NCBI GenBank assembly: GCA_028023455.1
Contig: JAQFVV010006505.1
Location: forward strand, 248,001 to 312,000
From: Epiperipatus broadwayi
Lineage: Eukaryota; Onychophora; Udeonychophora; Euonychophora; Peripatidae
Length of the DNA stretch: 64,000 bases
Direction: 5' to 3'
Numbering within the stretch: position 1 is the first letter of the stretch; every line of letters starts with the position of its first letter. Both the position numbers and the translations under genes were made by a program. Positions 1-11,397 of the stretch are shown here, one piece after another. Under the pieces are notes generated by a model. The model saw only the letters and a list, made by a program, of their open reading frames with translations, searched no databases and was not told the origin of the DNA.

Positions 1-285
1 TCAAACTATTCTAACTCACAACTCTTCAGCCTTCCATTTCATTGAAAATCTGATGATGAAATGTTCAAAGCCCTTGTTAGTGCCAAGGTTGTCATCCTAC
101 CCATGTTGACATATTAGTCATTCTGACCCCTCATGTACAGGAGAATAATCCATTTCTGATGATTGCTGGTTTAGCATGAAATACATATACTAGTCACATG
201 TGTGATCAGGTGAATCAGCAATATGAGATGGCACTGAGAGTAGTGTGTCATGTGAAAGTCCGAGATCATATATTTAGTAAATATA
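1..285. repeat. F1 palindromic repeat, partial copy
   Basis: Opening segment matches the interior of the F1 family (motifs ACTCTTCAGCC, TCTGATGATG, ATGTTGAC, GACCCCTCATGTACAGG). It then switches to the opposite arm (GATTGCTGGTTTAGCATGAA) and ends in the B-box-side sequence CAATATGAGATGGCACTGAGAG. The left part is cut by the window edge. Other copies lie near 4.2, 21.0, 29.4, 31.4, 55.0, 57.1 and 63.3 kb. No coding potential seen. Confidence 0.7.
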
Positions 286-1040
286 TATTACAAGGAGGTT
301 GTCTTAACAACAGATTGAGATTGTTATTGATATTGGTATGGTTTGAGTGTTGACTGCTTTCACTGAATTTACATTTATTGACCTATCTTGCTTTGAGCAC
401 AATTAGATTATATATATAAAATTAAGAGCGTGCTAATAGCTCTAAACAAGCTTTTTTTTTATTTATGATAAATGCTTGTTATTATATATATATATATAAT
501 CATTAGAAACCAGTCAATACTTAGACAATCCCAATATAGATAACAATCAAGAATTTCAAAATGTTGTCAAGGCAACCTCCTTTTAGCAATAGGGTGAGGT
601 TAAACCATGTATGATTTTCTATTATTTCCCAATGTTGTAATAAAATAACACCATTTTCAAGATCAAGTTTTTAAAGAAAAGCAATTAGATCTCAAGTAGT
701 AACTAGAGTGAATGTGAGGTAAAAAATGAGATTGAGCATGAAGTAGTTGAGTGTTCAGAAAACATGGATTAACAAAATGTTTATATTCTTAAATTTCACC
801 ATTAATTGATTTAATGTTTACATTAGAAGAAAGAGATGAAGTAAGTGGTCTCCACAAGGTGGAATATGCTGTGCTTCATCAGATTTATTTAAACCAGTCA
901 GTCTTTTTAATATTTTAATAGACTCCCACATCATTCTCACATCGTATTTTTCTAAATTAGCAAGTATTTTAGTATTATCAAAATCAAGTTTGTGACCAAT
1001 TTTAAAAAAATGTAATGTAATTGAAGGTATATATAGCGAT
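286..1040. other. AT-rich non-coding stretch
   Basis: Only short TA runs (about 410-420, 483-499) and poly-T/A tracts are visible. No open frame of note and no recognised repeat. Confidence 0.6.
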
Positions 1041-1340
1041 ATAATTAGAGGGAGTTTGAACTCAGACTTTCAAGCTCCCATTAGTCATCCATTCCAACTT
1101 ATGCAACCAACACACATGACCACATACATAAAAAAGATCTCCACTAAATATTGAGCCGGTAAAAATATGTTTATCCATCTAACATGAGCTGGAACTCACA
1201 AAATGTACTTCAAACCCAGTCAAGCCCAAGATTTAGGTCAGGAACCAGCTTGGATTCGAACCCACTCTCTAAGTCCCAAATCGAACACCTAATGAATAAC
1301 ATAATAGTTATGGCTCATGAGAATTAATCTTAATTCGGCC
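1041..1340 (-). repeat. F1 terminus plus tRNA-like SINE-type fragment
   Basis: The first part (to about 1160) is an F1 end: TTTGAACTCAGACTTTCAAG, then ACATGACCACATACAT. From about 1244 to 1330 the minus strand reads GTGGGTTCGAATCCAAGC, a good Pol III B-box, with a weakly tRNA-like sequence upstream. This suggests a decayed tRNA-derived SINE. No proper cloverleaf could be drawn, so it is not called a tRNA gene. Confidence 0.45.
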
Positions 1341-1680
1341 GACTAGCAAAGCTGAGAAGACAATGAGACATCTATTAATTATGATTATATTAAAATATAC
1401 ATAAGTATGGCTGTAATATATGTGGAAGAAGTGGAGGAAAAGGAATTCGAACTACTCAAATAAGTTAAACAATAAAAGATAGTTTAATATAATGAAAATT
1501 TAGTTATATACATTTATAAATTAAGTACATTAGTATGTGCGTGAATGAGCAAGCGGTAGATGATTATATAGTGTCATTCACGCTAGTTTCTAATATGCTC
1601 TTTATTAGCTAAATATATATTACAAATAAACACACATCTTTGGTGGGTCTAGTATTAAAATGCCAATCAGATTAGAAAGA
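1341..1680. other. AT-rich non-coding stretch
   Basis: No repeat family, gene or RNA recognised. Short TATA-like runs only. Confidence 0.5.
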
Positions 1681-1689
1681 AGTTACACA

Positions 1690-1760
1690 AAATTAATATT
1701 AACGCTTTGATTTATGGTTCAGAAACGTGGTGACTAACATATATTAGGGGAGCGTTCTGA
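1690..1760 (+). pseudogene. tiny LINE reverse-transcriptase remnant
   Basis: One plus-strand frame reads N-A-L-I-Y-G-S-E-T-W, then stop codons. YGSETW is the conserved motif just after the RT domain of RTE-type and other LINEs; the intact-length RTE element here carries LTYGSETW. Nothing upstream or downstream could be aligned by eye, so this is at most a short, heavily decayed fragment. Confidence 0.3.
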
Positions 1761-2049
1761 GATTCATTATACATATAAATACATTTGAAAACATTTGAAT
1801 CCATGACAAGATATTTAATGAAAAATTATTTTAACAATAATAATAAGACGAACGCTTTATTTTCCCCAAGGCACATAGATACTCTTAAATAGATATATAA
1901 ATTATGAAGGTAGGATTGTATATGACTGAAATAAATTAATACAATAGAAATGGCAATTATATATATATATTTTAAGCAAAGCTAATTTTAATATTAGAGC
2001 ATTAAAACAGGGTCATGAAGCAAAAGGAATACTAAATATGAAGAAGTTT

Positions 2050-2390
2050 GCGGTGCTGACATAGTAGCCTAGAATAACTAAAAGGAAAAGGTCGTGCTTC
2101 TGGATGAAAACGAAATCCCACACTCCCATTTTGGGTAGTGCTTAGAGAAAAGTAGATAAGCATAACGTGACCCAGACTTTTGCTGGTATTACCGACGTGA
2201 GAGGCTTTTTGTCTACGAAGTGAATATGCATAGCATGTGCCAGACTTTGGGAATCACAGCCAGAGGCATTTTATACGAAATAAATGGTCCTGGGTAGCTT
2301 GCTTCAACTATCCTCAGGACAAGACTTGAGAAGAAATCTATGGGTTCGAATTTGTCGTAACCCCCAGATTAAGAAGCACATATATATAAA
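2050..2390. repeat. G+C-richer patch with a degenerate ~80-bp duplication
   Basis: Two related blocks, about 2161-2225 and 2230-2287, share CATA-GTG-CCAGACTTT and AGAGGC-TTTT-TACGAA. The patch stands out from its AT-rich surroundings. It is followed by GGGTTCGAATT (about 2341-2351), which resembles a B-box. Possibly an old SINE or retroelement remnant. No frame is open. Confidence 0.35.
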
Positions 2391-3290
2391 AACACGAAGA
2401 TAGGCTAAATGACAGAAACGCAATGAATGATATCACTAAAAAAAAACATTGAATACATTTTACAGCTTCAAAATAAATGACCCTTTATTTAAATACTTTA
2501 ACATGCAATGCAATTATAATATATATATATATAGGGAATATTTAGATTTAATAAAATATACGTTAAAATTTGACTTAGCAAAAGAAACATAAAAGATTCA
2601 CCCCCATCCCTTTTCTGATATTTAAAATAAATAAATCCCACTTTCGTGATTTTTATAATAACTGAAATATATAAATACGGTAGTTGATATTTTAAGCATA
2701 CATTTTAAGAGTATATATAAAAAACTAGCAGTTATATATATATAAAACAATTAAGTCACCTTATTTTAGAATTAAATAAATAATATTTTATAAGATTTCA
2801 AAGCGTTAATTTGTTTTAACTTTGAATTTACACCGGTAGAAAATTCAGAGTTAAACAAATATATATTATATTAGAACATAAATAAAATGTTGGTACGTAA
2901 AACAATCTGGCGATTGTATAAATTAATAATGCATTGTTTTAAATGGACGTTAATAACTTGCTTTGTGAATTTTACTTAAAAATGACAAAAGATTTTTATA
3001 AATAAAAAAAATCGCCAGTTTGTTTGAGATTAGCAAATTAATAAAAAAACATACATATATAATCAAGTAATAAATAATTACAAATAATTGACCCACTAAC
3101 GTTAAAGAGCATATAAGAGAGAATTAAATTTATATAAATTATTGAAGAGCAAATTACAGTTTATTGATATATATAAAAAAAAGGCAAAGTTAAAAGAAAT
3201 ACATGAGAAGAGATCTTGAAAGATTATTTAGACTAAATTTAGTTTCAATGGTGGCGGTTTGAAATAATTTACCTTGCAGTTTAAGAGTTC
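2391..3290. other. AT-rich non-coding stretch
   Basis: Contains TA microsatellite tracts near 2518-2533 and 2735-2745. No repeat family or gene recognised. Confidence 0.55.
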
Positions 3291-3299
3291 AATTTAAAA

Positions 3300-3490
3300 G
3301 ATTGCCAGTTTTCCCATGGCAGCAAGTTTCTATTAAATGTATTTTAAAAGTTCTCCATCGGGCCTTTACTTCACTTGAAGGTAGCAGAATATTATGGCCG
3401 CGGAAGATGACCCACCAGGGTCAGCAAGAGGGTGGATTGACTGCTACATCATTTGTTTAGATTTACCGCGATATTAACCATCATCTATAC
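3300..3490 (+). other. short G+C/CpG-rich island with open start (possible first exon)
   Basis: In otherwise very AT-rich DNA, about 3340-3480 is conspicuously richer in G+C. A frame begins with ATGG at about 3394 (M-A-A-E-D-D-P-P-G-S-A-R-G) and runs about 27 codons to a stop. AGCAAGAG followed by GTGGAT lies inside, a weak donor-like site. It could be a host first exon, a piece of an old LTR, or chance. No family is recognised. Confidence 0.2.
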
Positions 3491-4055
3491 TAGCGTAGCT
3501 AATCTTCTTTCAATAGTAACTGATAACTAACAACTCAACTAATAACTAATAACTAATTAATGTGATTCAAAATTTAGTCATTTTATACTTTTTCTCTTAT
3601 CAGTTGTTTTTGAAGATGCAATTGTTAGATAACGCCAAAAATAAATTCAAATCTATTTCTAGATTAGAAATAGATTTAACAACATGTTTTTAACACAAGT
3701 AAATCTTTAATCTAATTAATCCCATTTATCTTAAGTAAAATTTTAATTAAAAAATACCTTTCCCAGATTAGACTACCAACCCCTAATTATTTTTAGACAA
3801 TTAAACAACACCTGCATCTTCCATATTGTATTTTATATAAAAAAATGTATAATTTATAGAAAAACAAGCAATTTGAAAAGAAAAAGCCAAAAATGACATA
3901 TAATAAAATATTTACAAAAACATCAATATTTTGTTAGTAAGTTTTGCTCCTATGTATATGTTTGAGTCGCATCTATAATTTTAATAAGAAGAACTAATAA
4001 TTACTAAAAAAAATCAATAATAATAAATATTGAAAGTTAAATTATAAATTTAGGT
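3491..4055. repeat. AT-rich stretch with short AACTAATAACTAAT repeats
   Basis: About 3520-3560 consists of near-perfect 8-10-bp repeats of the type AACTAATAACTA. The remainder is AT-rich sequence without recognised features. Confidence 0.5.
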
Positions 4056-4059
4056 GCAC

Positions 4060-4500
4060 ATCTCAAATATATACATAAAAAATATACATACTGACAAAAG
4101 GAGCAGGATGGGATATAGGGGTTTGAACACAGGTTAGTAAGTAGAAACATGAAGCACAATCTTAAGCTAAGATTACTGCTTCAATATATATACATCATTG
4201 CTGAATCAGCACTCATCAGTTGGTCAATCATCATATCCTACATATATATATATTATCAGTGTTCCATTTATATTAAGATGGCAAATCTTCAAATTTTAAT
4301 GAATGGGTTTCAATCTTCTCCACTCTCCCACTGTTCAGCCATTCATGTCATTGAAAATCTCATGATGTCGTGTTCAAAACCTTTGTTTGCAAATTTTGTT
4401 GTCATACTCATGTTAACTGTAAGTCATTCTTACCCCTCATATACAAGACCTTAAGACCATTTACATACATAGAAGAAGGATAGAAAGAATACAGGCTGAA
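4060..4500 (+). repeat. F1 repeat, single arm plus centre
   Basis: Carries the F1 order of motifs: CAGCACTCATCAGTTGGTC, CAGTGTTCCATTTATATTAAGATGGC, ACTTTAATG-type box, CTTCTCCACTC, CATTGAAAATCTCATGATG, GTCATTCTTACCCCTCATATAC. A 101-codon plus frame (4149-4454) lies wholly inside this repeat and is not conserved in other copies, so it is not called as a gene. Confidence 0.75.
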
Positions 4501-4845
4501 TATTATATACAAGTGTATTATATATTGAGATGGTATTTTCTACAATTTCATGTATATACATATATTTAGTTTAGTAAAAATGTCTGTAGTTTATAATAAG
4601 AATTTTAAAAATAATATATTATCTTCAGTAAATCAAGTAAAGTTTTATTATGAAGAAATCATAATTTCTTCATGTGGTTTTCTTTCAAAGTATCTAAATA
4701 AATTATAACTCAAGATAAATTAAGTGTCTTGAAATATAAGTGTTTTTTTCTTAAAAGTTTTTTGCATGTTTCTTGGGAAAATGTAGGTTGGGGGGAATTA
4801 GAGAAGTTAGCAATTAACTCTATTGTTGAAACTCAACTTACAAAA
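4501..4845. other. AT-rich non-coding stretch
   Basis: No recognised features. Short T and A tracts. Confidence 0.5.
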
Positions 4846-4847
4846 TG

Positions 4848-4955
4848 TATTTGTAATTAAAAATATTAAAAAAACAAAAAAATACTTATATATTCACAAA
4901 ATAGTTTAATATTTCAACCAGAGGACTGGTTTTCATCAGAAGTAAATATATACAG
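4848..4955 (-). repeat. SINE central-domain-like fragment
   Basis: On the minus strand: TTCTGATGAAAACCAGTCC followed by TCTGGTTGAAATATT, then an AT-rich tail. This has the CTGATGAA...GAAA layout seen in several other short repeats of the window (see findings). No tRNA-like head is visible. Confidence 0.4.
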
Positions 4956-6205
4956 TAAAATGGCAATATTCAAAAATTACAATCTACCAGTTGTATATTG
5001 CACTAATTATCCAAGAACTTTTTTAATTAAACATTCCTCAAAAATAAAAAGATGAAAATTGTAAGTGACAAAATTTGGCTAAAAATAAACCAAAAAGGTA
5101 TGAATCCTGATCACAGAAAAACATATAATTTGTGGAGTTTTCTTTTGTTCAGGTATTATTAAGAACTTTCTCATTAAAAGTTAATATACATTGCTATGAC
5201 AATGTTCCCCAACTAATTAACATCAGGGACTACCCCCCCCCCCAGTGAAAGCTGTCTCCCAGCTGCACATGAAGCTGCCCATGTGATTTCAAGCTATGGA
5301 AAGGATGAAGCCAACCAGCTAGCCATGAATGTATTCTGAAGCCAGAGAACTGAAAAGAATCACAACTGAAGCTAAGAACTAATATCACACATGGATTGTA
5401 CCTTCATGATAAAAAAAATTAACAGCTGATCAACTAGGGTAATTATAAACTGTTACTTAAATGAACTTTTATTCTATAATTAGCATGATATTAACCTAGA
5501 CTGTAACTGATGTGTTTCAGGAATAGAGTGTAGGGTTTTTTACAGGTGAATTATCATGTTGTTTTGAGTGCATTAAAAGTGTGTGGAGGGTATGCTTCTG
5601 TATTGTTTTGTTTTATTTATTTTCTTTTATTATTTTTATGTATCTTTGTTGTACCCAAATGTTTGTATAGATCAGCTTAACCAAATGTTAACTATTTGAT
5701 CTTGAAAGACAATAAGCAGGGGAGGGGATAAAGTCAGTTAAAATTTTGGCCATAAACAAACACCTGAAAACTTATGCTGGAAAAGAGAGTATGACTAAGT
5801 AAAAATTGATGGTTACAAGCAAACACCTGGAAACTTATGCTGTCATTTAATGATAACTAAAATTATTTAACATGAGTGAAGGTATTAAAGTCAGAATAAA
5901 TTTCAATACAGATCACTCTAATATTAAATCACCTTAATGTTCACCCCTATTTGAATAGGGTCTCCATAATAAATTTTGGGTCATTGTTGTTCATAGGGTT
6001 GTGATGATGCATTTTTTGAAAAATGGTATAAAAATGTTAAATAATTGTACCATTATAAAAACTGGTAATTGTTGGAGTTAATTTTTGAGTGTATTTTGCT
6101 TTGGAAATAGATTCAGTCAGTTTGGAGTGTTCTGACAGGAGGATTGGAAATGAGATAGGAATAAAAATATGGGATAATAAAGATTATTAAAGCCATACTT
6201 GAAAG
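4956..6205. other. non-coding stretch with a C-run and a small duplication
   Basis: Contains a C9-10 run at about 5226-5236 followed by a moderately G+C-rich patch to about 5400 (CCAGCTGCACATGAAGCTG). A block CAAACACCTG-AAACTTATGCTG occurs twice (about 5757-5780 and 5819-5842). No gene seen. Confidence 0.45.
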
Positions 6206-6207
6206 TT

Positions 6208-6408
6208 TCTGTTAAAACAGGCAAAACTCACTATACGTATTGCCACACACAGCAATCTAGAGTAATCAATGGATGCTAGAAGGCCTGTGCATAAAATCCC
6301 CATCTAGTGCATACTCATCCAATATCCCCAGACTAGTTTCTAGCTTGTGGCCTTCATCAGTGAGTGAGCAAGAATAAGAAATGGTGATCATGTGATGTTT
6401 ATTGAATT
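6208..6408 (+). repeat. F2 palindromic-family repeat, one arm
   Basis: Shows the F2 arm: AAACAGGCAAAACTCACTAT, ATTGCCACACACAGCAA, TAGAGTAATCAATGGATGC, CCCCATCTAGTGCATACTC, ATCCCCAGACTAGTTTCTAG, GTGGCCTTCATCAGTGAG, ending GGTGATCATGTGATGTTTAT. Related copies lie at 14.5, 15.0, 19.9-20.4, 30.1, 38.5, 49.9 and 50.8 kb. Confidence 0.8.
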
Positions 6409-6695
6409 AAAGTCTCTGTTATTAATTTAATTATAGAATTAGCAGTTATTTATTTATGTCCTCTAGGGAGAAGATAAATCATAATCATTAGAATCCACAT
6501 AAGATTACACTATAAAATATTATGTGGCTGTGTTACATAAATAATCTCTACAATCATTGAAGAATCTTCTCAATCTAGTGCTAAGCTATACACCTAGTGG
6601 TGCCCTCATACCAGCTACCATAATATGGGTAATCTTCATAGCTTTGCAGAGCTAATGATGTTTTGTACTGTCACAATATATTATTTATATTTTTC
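6409..6695. other. AT-rich non-coding stretch
   Basis: No recognised feature. Confidence 0.45.
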
Positions 6696-6697
6696 TT

Positions 6698-6798
6698 ATA
6701 TATGTGGTCATATGTGTTGATTGTATAAGATGGAGTGGCTGACTAAAGAGAGCTTGGAAATCTGGGTTCAAATTCCTTCTAATTACATATAATTTAAA
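6698..6798 (-). repeat. F1 terminal fragment
   Basis: Contains GTGGTCATATGTGTTGATTG, AAGATGGAGTGG and TCTGGGTTCAAATTCC, i.e. an F1 end with its B-box-like motif followed by an AT-rich junction. Confidence 0.6.
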
Positions 6799-8245
6799 AG
6801 TATATATAATATACTTGTATTTAAATATTTATATATATATATATATTGTAAGGGTAGCTTACAATCCAATTGTGTCCAGCCTTTGTTTACTCATGCCACC
6901 ATATCAAACTCATTTAAAATATAAGATTATCTAATAGGTGGTTCAGCATGCATTATCGTTTTATAGAGTAAACATACACACACACATATATATATATATG
7001 CAACAAACGTTTATTTTTTTATTACTGTATTAAATAAATGTCACAATAGATTAACTTCTCTTATCTAATAAAAGGATAACAAAAAAAACAGTTAAAGAAA
7101 TTATACAAATATATATATGTATGCCAAAATGATTATAAGGCAATTATTATTGTTCCTATTATATTTTGATGATTCATGCTAATCATTTTTATGTCTTAGC
7201 ATATCTATTCCCATCAAATGTAGGTGCTACTTATTAAGTTCAAGAATTACTTATTTTGCATTGCTTTATCTTTAAATTGCAAATGTATTATCATGTAATT
7301 TTTGTATAAAGCCATGTGTGATGAATATCAAATTTCTATTCAGTGCACTCTTTAATAGTTTGAGTGTAAATTGTTAATTATTCTTGATATGTATGTCTAT
7401 TTGCTGTGCTTTGCCAATATTATATGACATAAAACTGATAAACATTTATTTTAGAAATTAAAATTGTAATTTTAGGCCCCAATAAGTGATGTACACTTTC
7501 TTCAATATTTATTTCATCACTAGATTGGTAAGTCCTATTTAAGATTTAAATATACTCATTTGGGGGATAACAGAATTGTATGATTGAATGTAAGAGTGGA
7601 GAACATCTAGCTATAATGTTAATATTGAGAAAGGTTTTTATTAATAAGACAAGAATAGTAATTTTCATTATTATTTAATCTATCATATTTAATTTATTTT
7701 ATCTGTAAACATTACAAATTATAATTCTTCTCTGCATTGAATTGTGCAGTAGATTTCCAAAGTCCTTATCTGTTCAATGTCTTTATTGTTAAAAGTTAAA
7801 ATAAATATTGTTTTATTGTTAATTTTGATTTTATAGTTTTTCTGTCATCATCTACACATATTGTCCACAAATCTTAGCACTATAAAACCTATTTTGGAGT
7901 TATCTTTTATATCTAATATTAAGAGTACATGAACATATAAAATTTAATATAATAATCAGTTTGTTCAAATTTACATGTAGATGTTAAGAGAACTTCTAAG
8001 GAATAAATTATTAATTTTTTTTAATTACCAAATGATCACTTTAACTGATTGTATTCTTTAAAAAAAGACTGCTTTTGTGATAAATTTTTATTTTATTCAG
8101 AAATTGATTTTTGATTATGCATCATAAGTGTAAGTAATGAAATTATTTATCTCAAATCTATAAGAAATCTTAATATTATCCTGGTAAGAGTTTTTCATGT
8201 ATTTATTTTAAGTAAAATATTTTCTTTAAAATTTATTATTATTAT
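6799..8245. other. AT-rich non-coding stretch with CA/TA microsatellites
   Basis: Includes a TA run at about 6828-6846 and a CA-TA compound run at about 6973-7000. No gene or repeat family recognised. Confidence 0.55.
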
Positions 8246-8249
8246 TGTA

Positions 8250-8965
8250 ATAATCAGCCATTAAGCTAATGCACATGAGCTTTGTGGATTTTTAACTATA
8301 AATGAATACTCTCACTTCCAAACACAAGATAAAGTGTTTTGTGAAAAGATAGAATAAATCCATCTATCTTTTTGCCCCAAATGTTTATGTATGGGCAAAT
8401 CTTAAGCATTTGAAAATGAGAGTTTGAAGATGTTAAGCAATCACTTTAAATTATTTTTACTATGCCTGAATGAATTATGCTTGCGAAATTTTCTAGAATT
8501 TATGATACATCATTCTTATTTGAAATTAAACACATGTAAATGAGATATTTAGAGTTAAAAATCCACAAACTGCATGTGCATTAGCTTAATGGCTAATTAT
8601 TACTATTACAGTTTATAAAACATAGCACTATATAAAATAAATATTTCATTTGCATATGTTTAATTTCAAATAAGAATGACATATCGTAAATTGTAGAAAA
8701 TTTCACACATGTCATTCATTTAGGCATAGTAAAAGTAATTTAAAGTGATTGCTTAACATCTTCATGCTCTCATTTCTAAATGCTTAAGATTCACCCATAC
8801 ATAAATGCTTGGATCAAAAAGATAGATGGATTCATTTTATCTATTCACAAAGACTTTATCTTGTGTTTGGAAGTGAGAATATTCATTTATAGTTAAAAAT
8901 CCACAAAGCACATGTGCATTAGCTAAATGACTGATTATTACTATTACAGTTTATAAAACATTCTG
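8250..8965. mobile_element. F3 palindromic (MITE-like) element
   Basis: Two long inverted arms. The left arm (about 8250-8530) contains AATGCACATGAGCTTTGTGG, CTCACTTCCAAACACAAGAT, CATCTATCTTTTTG, TGTATGGGCAAATCTTAAGC and AAGCAATCACTTTAAATTA. The same blocks recur inverted at about 8650-8955. A partial third copy of the terminal block (CCACAAACTGCATGTGCATT) lies between them (8560-8620). No transposase frame: a non-autonomous, long-TIR element. Relatives lie at 18.05-18.6 and 45.83-46.3 kb. Confidence 0.75.
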
Positions 8966-9645
8966 CTATATAAAATAAATATCACTATTACATACTATTA
9001 TTATTGTAATTTAGGTAGACATTATCATATGGATAACAGTATGTGTCCTCATATTATAACTATGATATCCATTCATTTCCTAATAATCCTTAATAAAAAG
9101 AAAAGAGTAATTTTTACTATTATAAAATTTTAATTACAAAATCCTGAAATTTGAATTTACAGAAATGACTATTAAAGAAATTTTTTAGCAAAAGAAAATT
9201 AATTTTATGAGGTAATGTGGCACAAATATAAGAAATCTATTGTTATTTGTCAAAAGAGATAAATGTGGATCTGTTCATGACAATGAGATGCTGATGATTA
9301 TTATTAGAAGTTTTGTAAAGGAAAGAGATGTTAGAAAGAAAAGAATTTAATATAACTTAACCATGCTATAATCTATGCTTCCAATATTAACTTTCCCTGT
9401 AATGTGTACAAGTCAGTTGAGAGTTCTCTTAAAATTTGCTAAATGTTGTGCATTATATTTATAAAGCTTATTAATTGCTATTATAAGCCTTGTAGCCTCT
9501 TTTTTGTAACAAATAGCATTTAGTAATTCTTCTGAGCTTAGCCCATACTGTTATTACTTTTGCATTATATATAGTGATAGGTTGGTTGGTCTGTGTTATC
9601 ATCAATGATCTGAATATCTCACTTGATTGATCATACATTTATTTT
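8966..9645. other. AT-rich non-coding stretch
   Basis: No recognised feature. Confidence 0.5.
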
Positions 9646-9649
9646 AAGT

Positions 9650-10175
9650 AATATGTATATATTAGTAGTACAATATTTTAATGAATCTTTTAGATGGAAA
9701 TATTTAATGTATGAATTTATTCATTTATAATTATCATAATTAGAAAGCACTTAATCTAAAACAGTAGCTAATAAAAACCAAGTGCCCCAGGCCAAGGATT
9801 AAAGTAAAACTGATAGGCTGATAGCATTCAAAAGGAGGATCCTTCTTTAAAAGTCACTCTAGATCTAATATAGAGAACAATTGAATGCAATTACCTTAAC
9901 CTTGGCCTGGAGCAGTTGGTTTCATTAGCTACTATTCTAGGTTAATTGCTTTCTAATTGAGTTAATTATGAATGAATAACTTCATACACTAAATATCTCC
10001 ATATATATGTAAATATCCTTTTAGATGTATCAGTCTACCAGTTTACTTTGACTTTTGGTCCGGGAATTTGTTCTAAGTTAAGTGCTTTCTAATTAAGTTG
10101 AGTTAAATGGATTACCTAATTCATTCAAGATATCCATCTAAACATTCATTAAAATATTGTATTACATATATATAT
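9650..10175. mobile_element. palindromic element with a third partial arm
   Basis: Left arm about 9690-9810 and inverted right arm about 9887-9990 share TAATTAGAAAGCACTTAA, AACAGTAGCTAAT-AAAACCA and CCCAGGCCAAGG. A third copy of the outer arm lies inverted at about 10070-10165 (AAGTGCTTTCTAATTAAGTT, ATTAAAATATTGTATTAC). This gives a nested or concatenated inverted-repeat element with no coding capacity. Confidence 0.65.
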
Positions 10176-10265
10176 ATACCGTAACATGCCGAAAGGGAAA
10201 CACCCAATTAAGATAAGCAGCACTACTGCCAAGTGGATAAAAACAATAATCAAATAATAATAGTA

Positions 10266-10380
10266 GTTGTCAAGCGTTGTTAGCCGAGAGGTCATCGCAC
10301 TCGCCTTACAAGCAAGTAATTGGTTGCAGACAGGTGTCGGTTCGCGTCCCGGACGATGCTATGACATATGAAAAAAAAAT
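10266..10380 (+). mobile_element. short tRNA-headed SINE with poly-A tail
   Basis: The body starts CAAGCGTTGTTAGCCGAGAG (A-box-like TTAGCCGAGAGG) and contains GTCGGTTCGCGTCCC (B-box), then GATGCTATGACATATG and A9. It is flanked by an exact 13-bp TSD, AATAATAATAGTA (10253-10265 and 10381-10393). The tRNA-related part is most like a Leu/Ser-type GTGGCCGAGTGG head. It is followed almost directly by the A-tail, so this is a minimal SINE of about 100 bp. Mobilisation by a LINE in trans is inferred. Confidence 0.88.
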
Positions 10381-10393
10381 AATAATAATAGTA

Positions 10394-11260
10394 ACCACTG
10401 ATTTCAGAACTGCTTTAACAAATAAGTAATTAATAATTATCTAGCTAAGAATAATAATATAATAATGATAATAAATTTAATCATGAGACTGTTTTCACAT
10501 GCTAAGATGTACAGACTGCCTTAAAGTCAAATAAGTATCAAAGACACATACTTAACTGCATAGAAATACCATTAAATTCCGACCCTTTAAGAATTACAAT
10601 CATATTTCTATGACTAACAATAATAATGCTATTTAAATAAAGCTAAAATTATATTTCAACTAATATTTACAAATAATAGTAAAATTTACTATAAGAATAA
10701 AATAAGATTTTTAATTTTAATTTGAAGTAAATCGCGATCTAACTTTTTATTATGTTTTAGTCTTTACCTCAGGGATATCATATTACAGGAAGAACAAAGC
10801 ATAGGATATTGGATAACAAAGAACACTTTTTATGGAAATCCAATAACCCAGATAAATCTAGGAAAATATAAAATAATAATATTATTAAACAAACTATAAT
10901 AACTTTACTCTGCAATATGATAATTAAATTGTAAAATTTATTACTTTAGGTCTAATAGAGTTTTAAAGAAAGATCCCAATTTAAAAAATATAATAAAACA
11001 TAATTTGGATTATTAAAATACTAAGAAATCATCTTTTCTGATGACCATTAATAATAATAACAATAACTTTTAATACTATAAATATAATATCACTATTCTT
11101 ATAATGCAAATATTTAAATAAAATTTATTATTTTCTTTAATAAAATAATTGGCATATGGATATTCAAATATAGCTCTGCTTACACATCTTAAAATAATAA
11201 GTTTTGTATTCGAATGCAAAAATAAGTTAAATCATAATATTATTGATTGTTACCAATGTT
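10394..11260. other. AT-rich non-coding stretch
   Basis: TAA/ATA-rich sequence, no recognised feature. Confidence 0.5.
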
Positions 11261-11275
11261 AAATACACAAAAGAA

Positions 11276-11382
11276 GTATTGCATTTGTGGTCGAGAGGTC
11301 AGCGCGACTGCCTTGCACTTGCAGGCAGTTGCCCGGGTTGCGGGTTCGCGTCCCGGCCGATGCTATGACACTTAAAAAAAAA
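11276..11382 (+). mobile_element. short tRNA-headed SINE with poly-A tail
   Basis: Same family as 10,266: TGTGGTCGAGAGGTCAGCG, GGGTTCGCGTCCC (B-box), GATGCTATGACACTT, then an A-run. An exact 15-bp TSD, AAATACACAAAAGAA, flanks it (11261-11275 and 11383-11397). A minus-strand open frame of 89 codons across this SINE and its flank is coincidental. Confidence 0.9.
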
Positions 11383-11397
11383 AAATACACAAAAGAA

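Noticed and set aside
4149-4454. 101-codon plus frame
   Set aside because: Lies entirely inside an F1 repeat; the frame is not kept in the other copies.
10266-10350. True tRNA genes at the A/B-box motifs (also 11.28, 58.82 and 62.42 kb)
   Set aside because: No consistent cloverleaf or anticodon arm; A-tails and exact TSDs show that these are SINEs.
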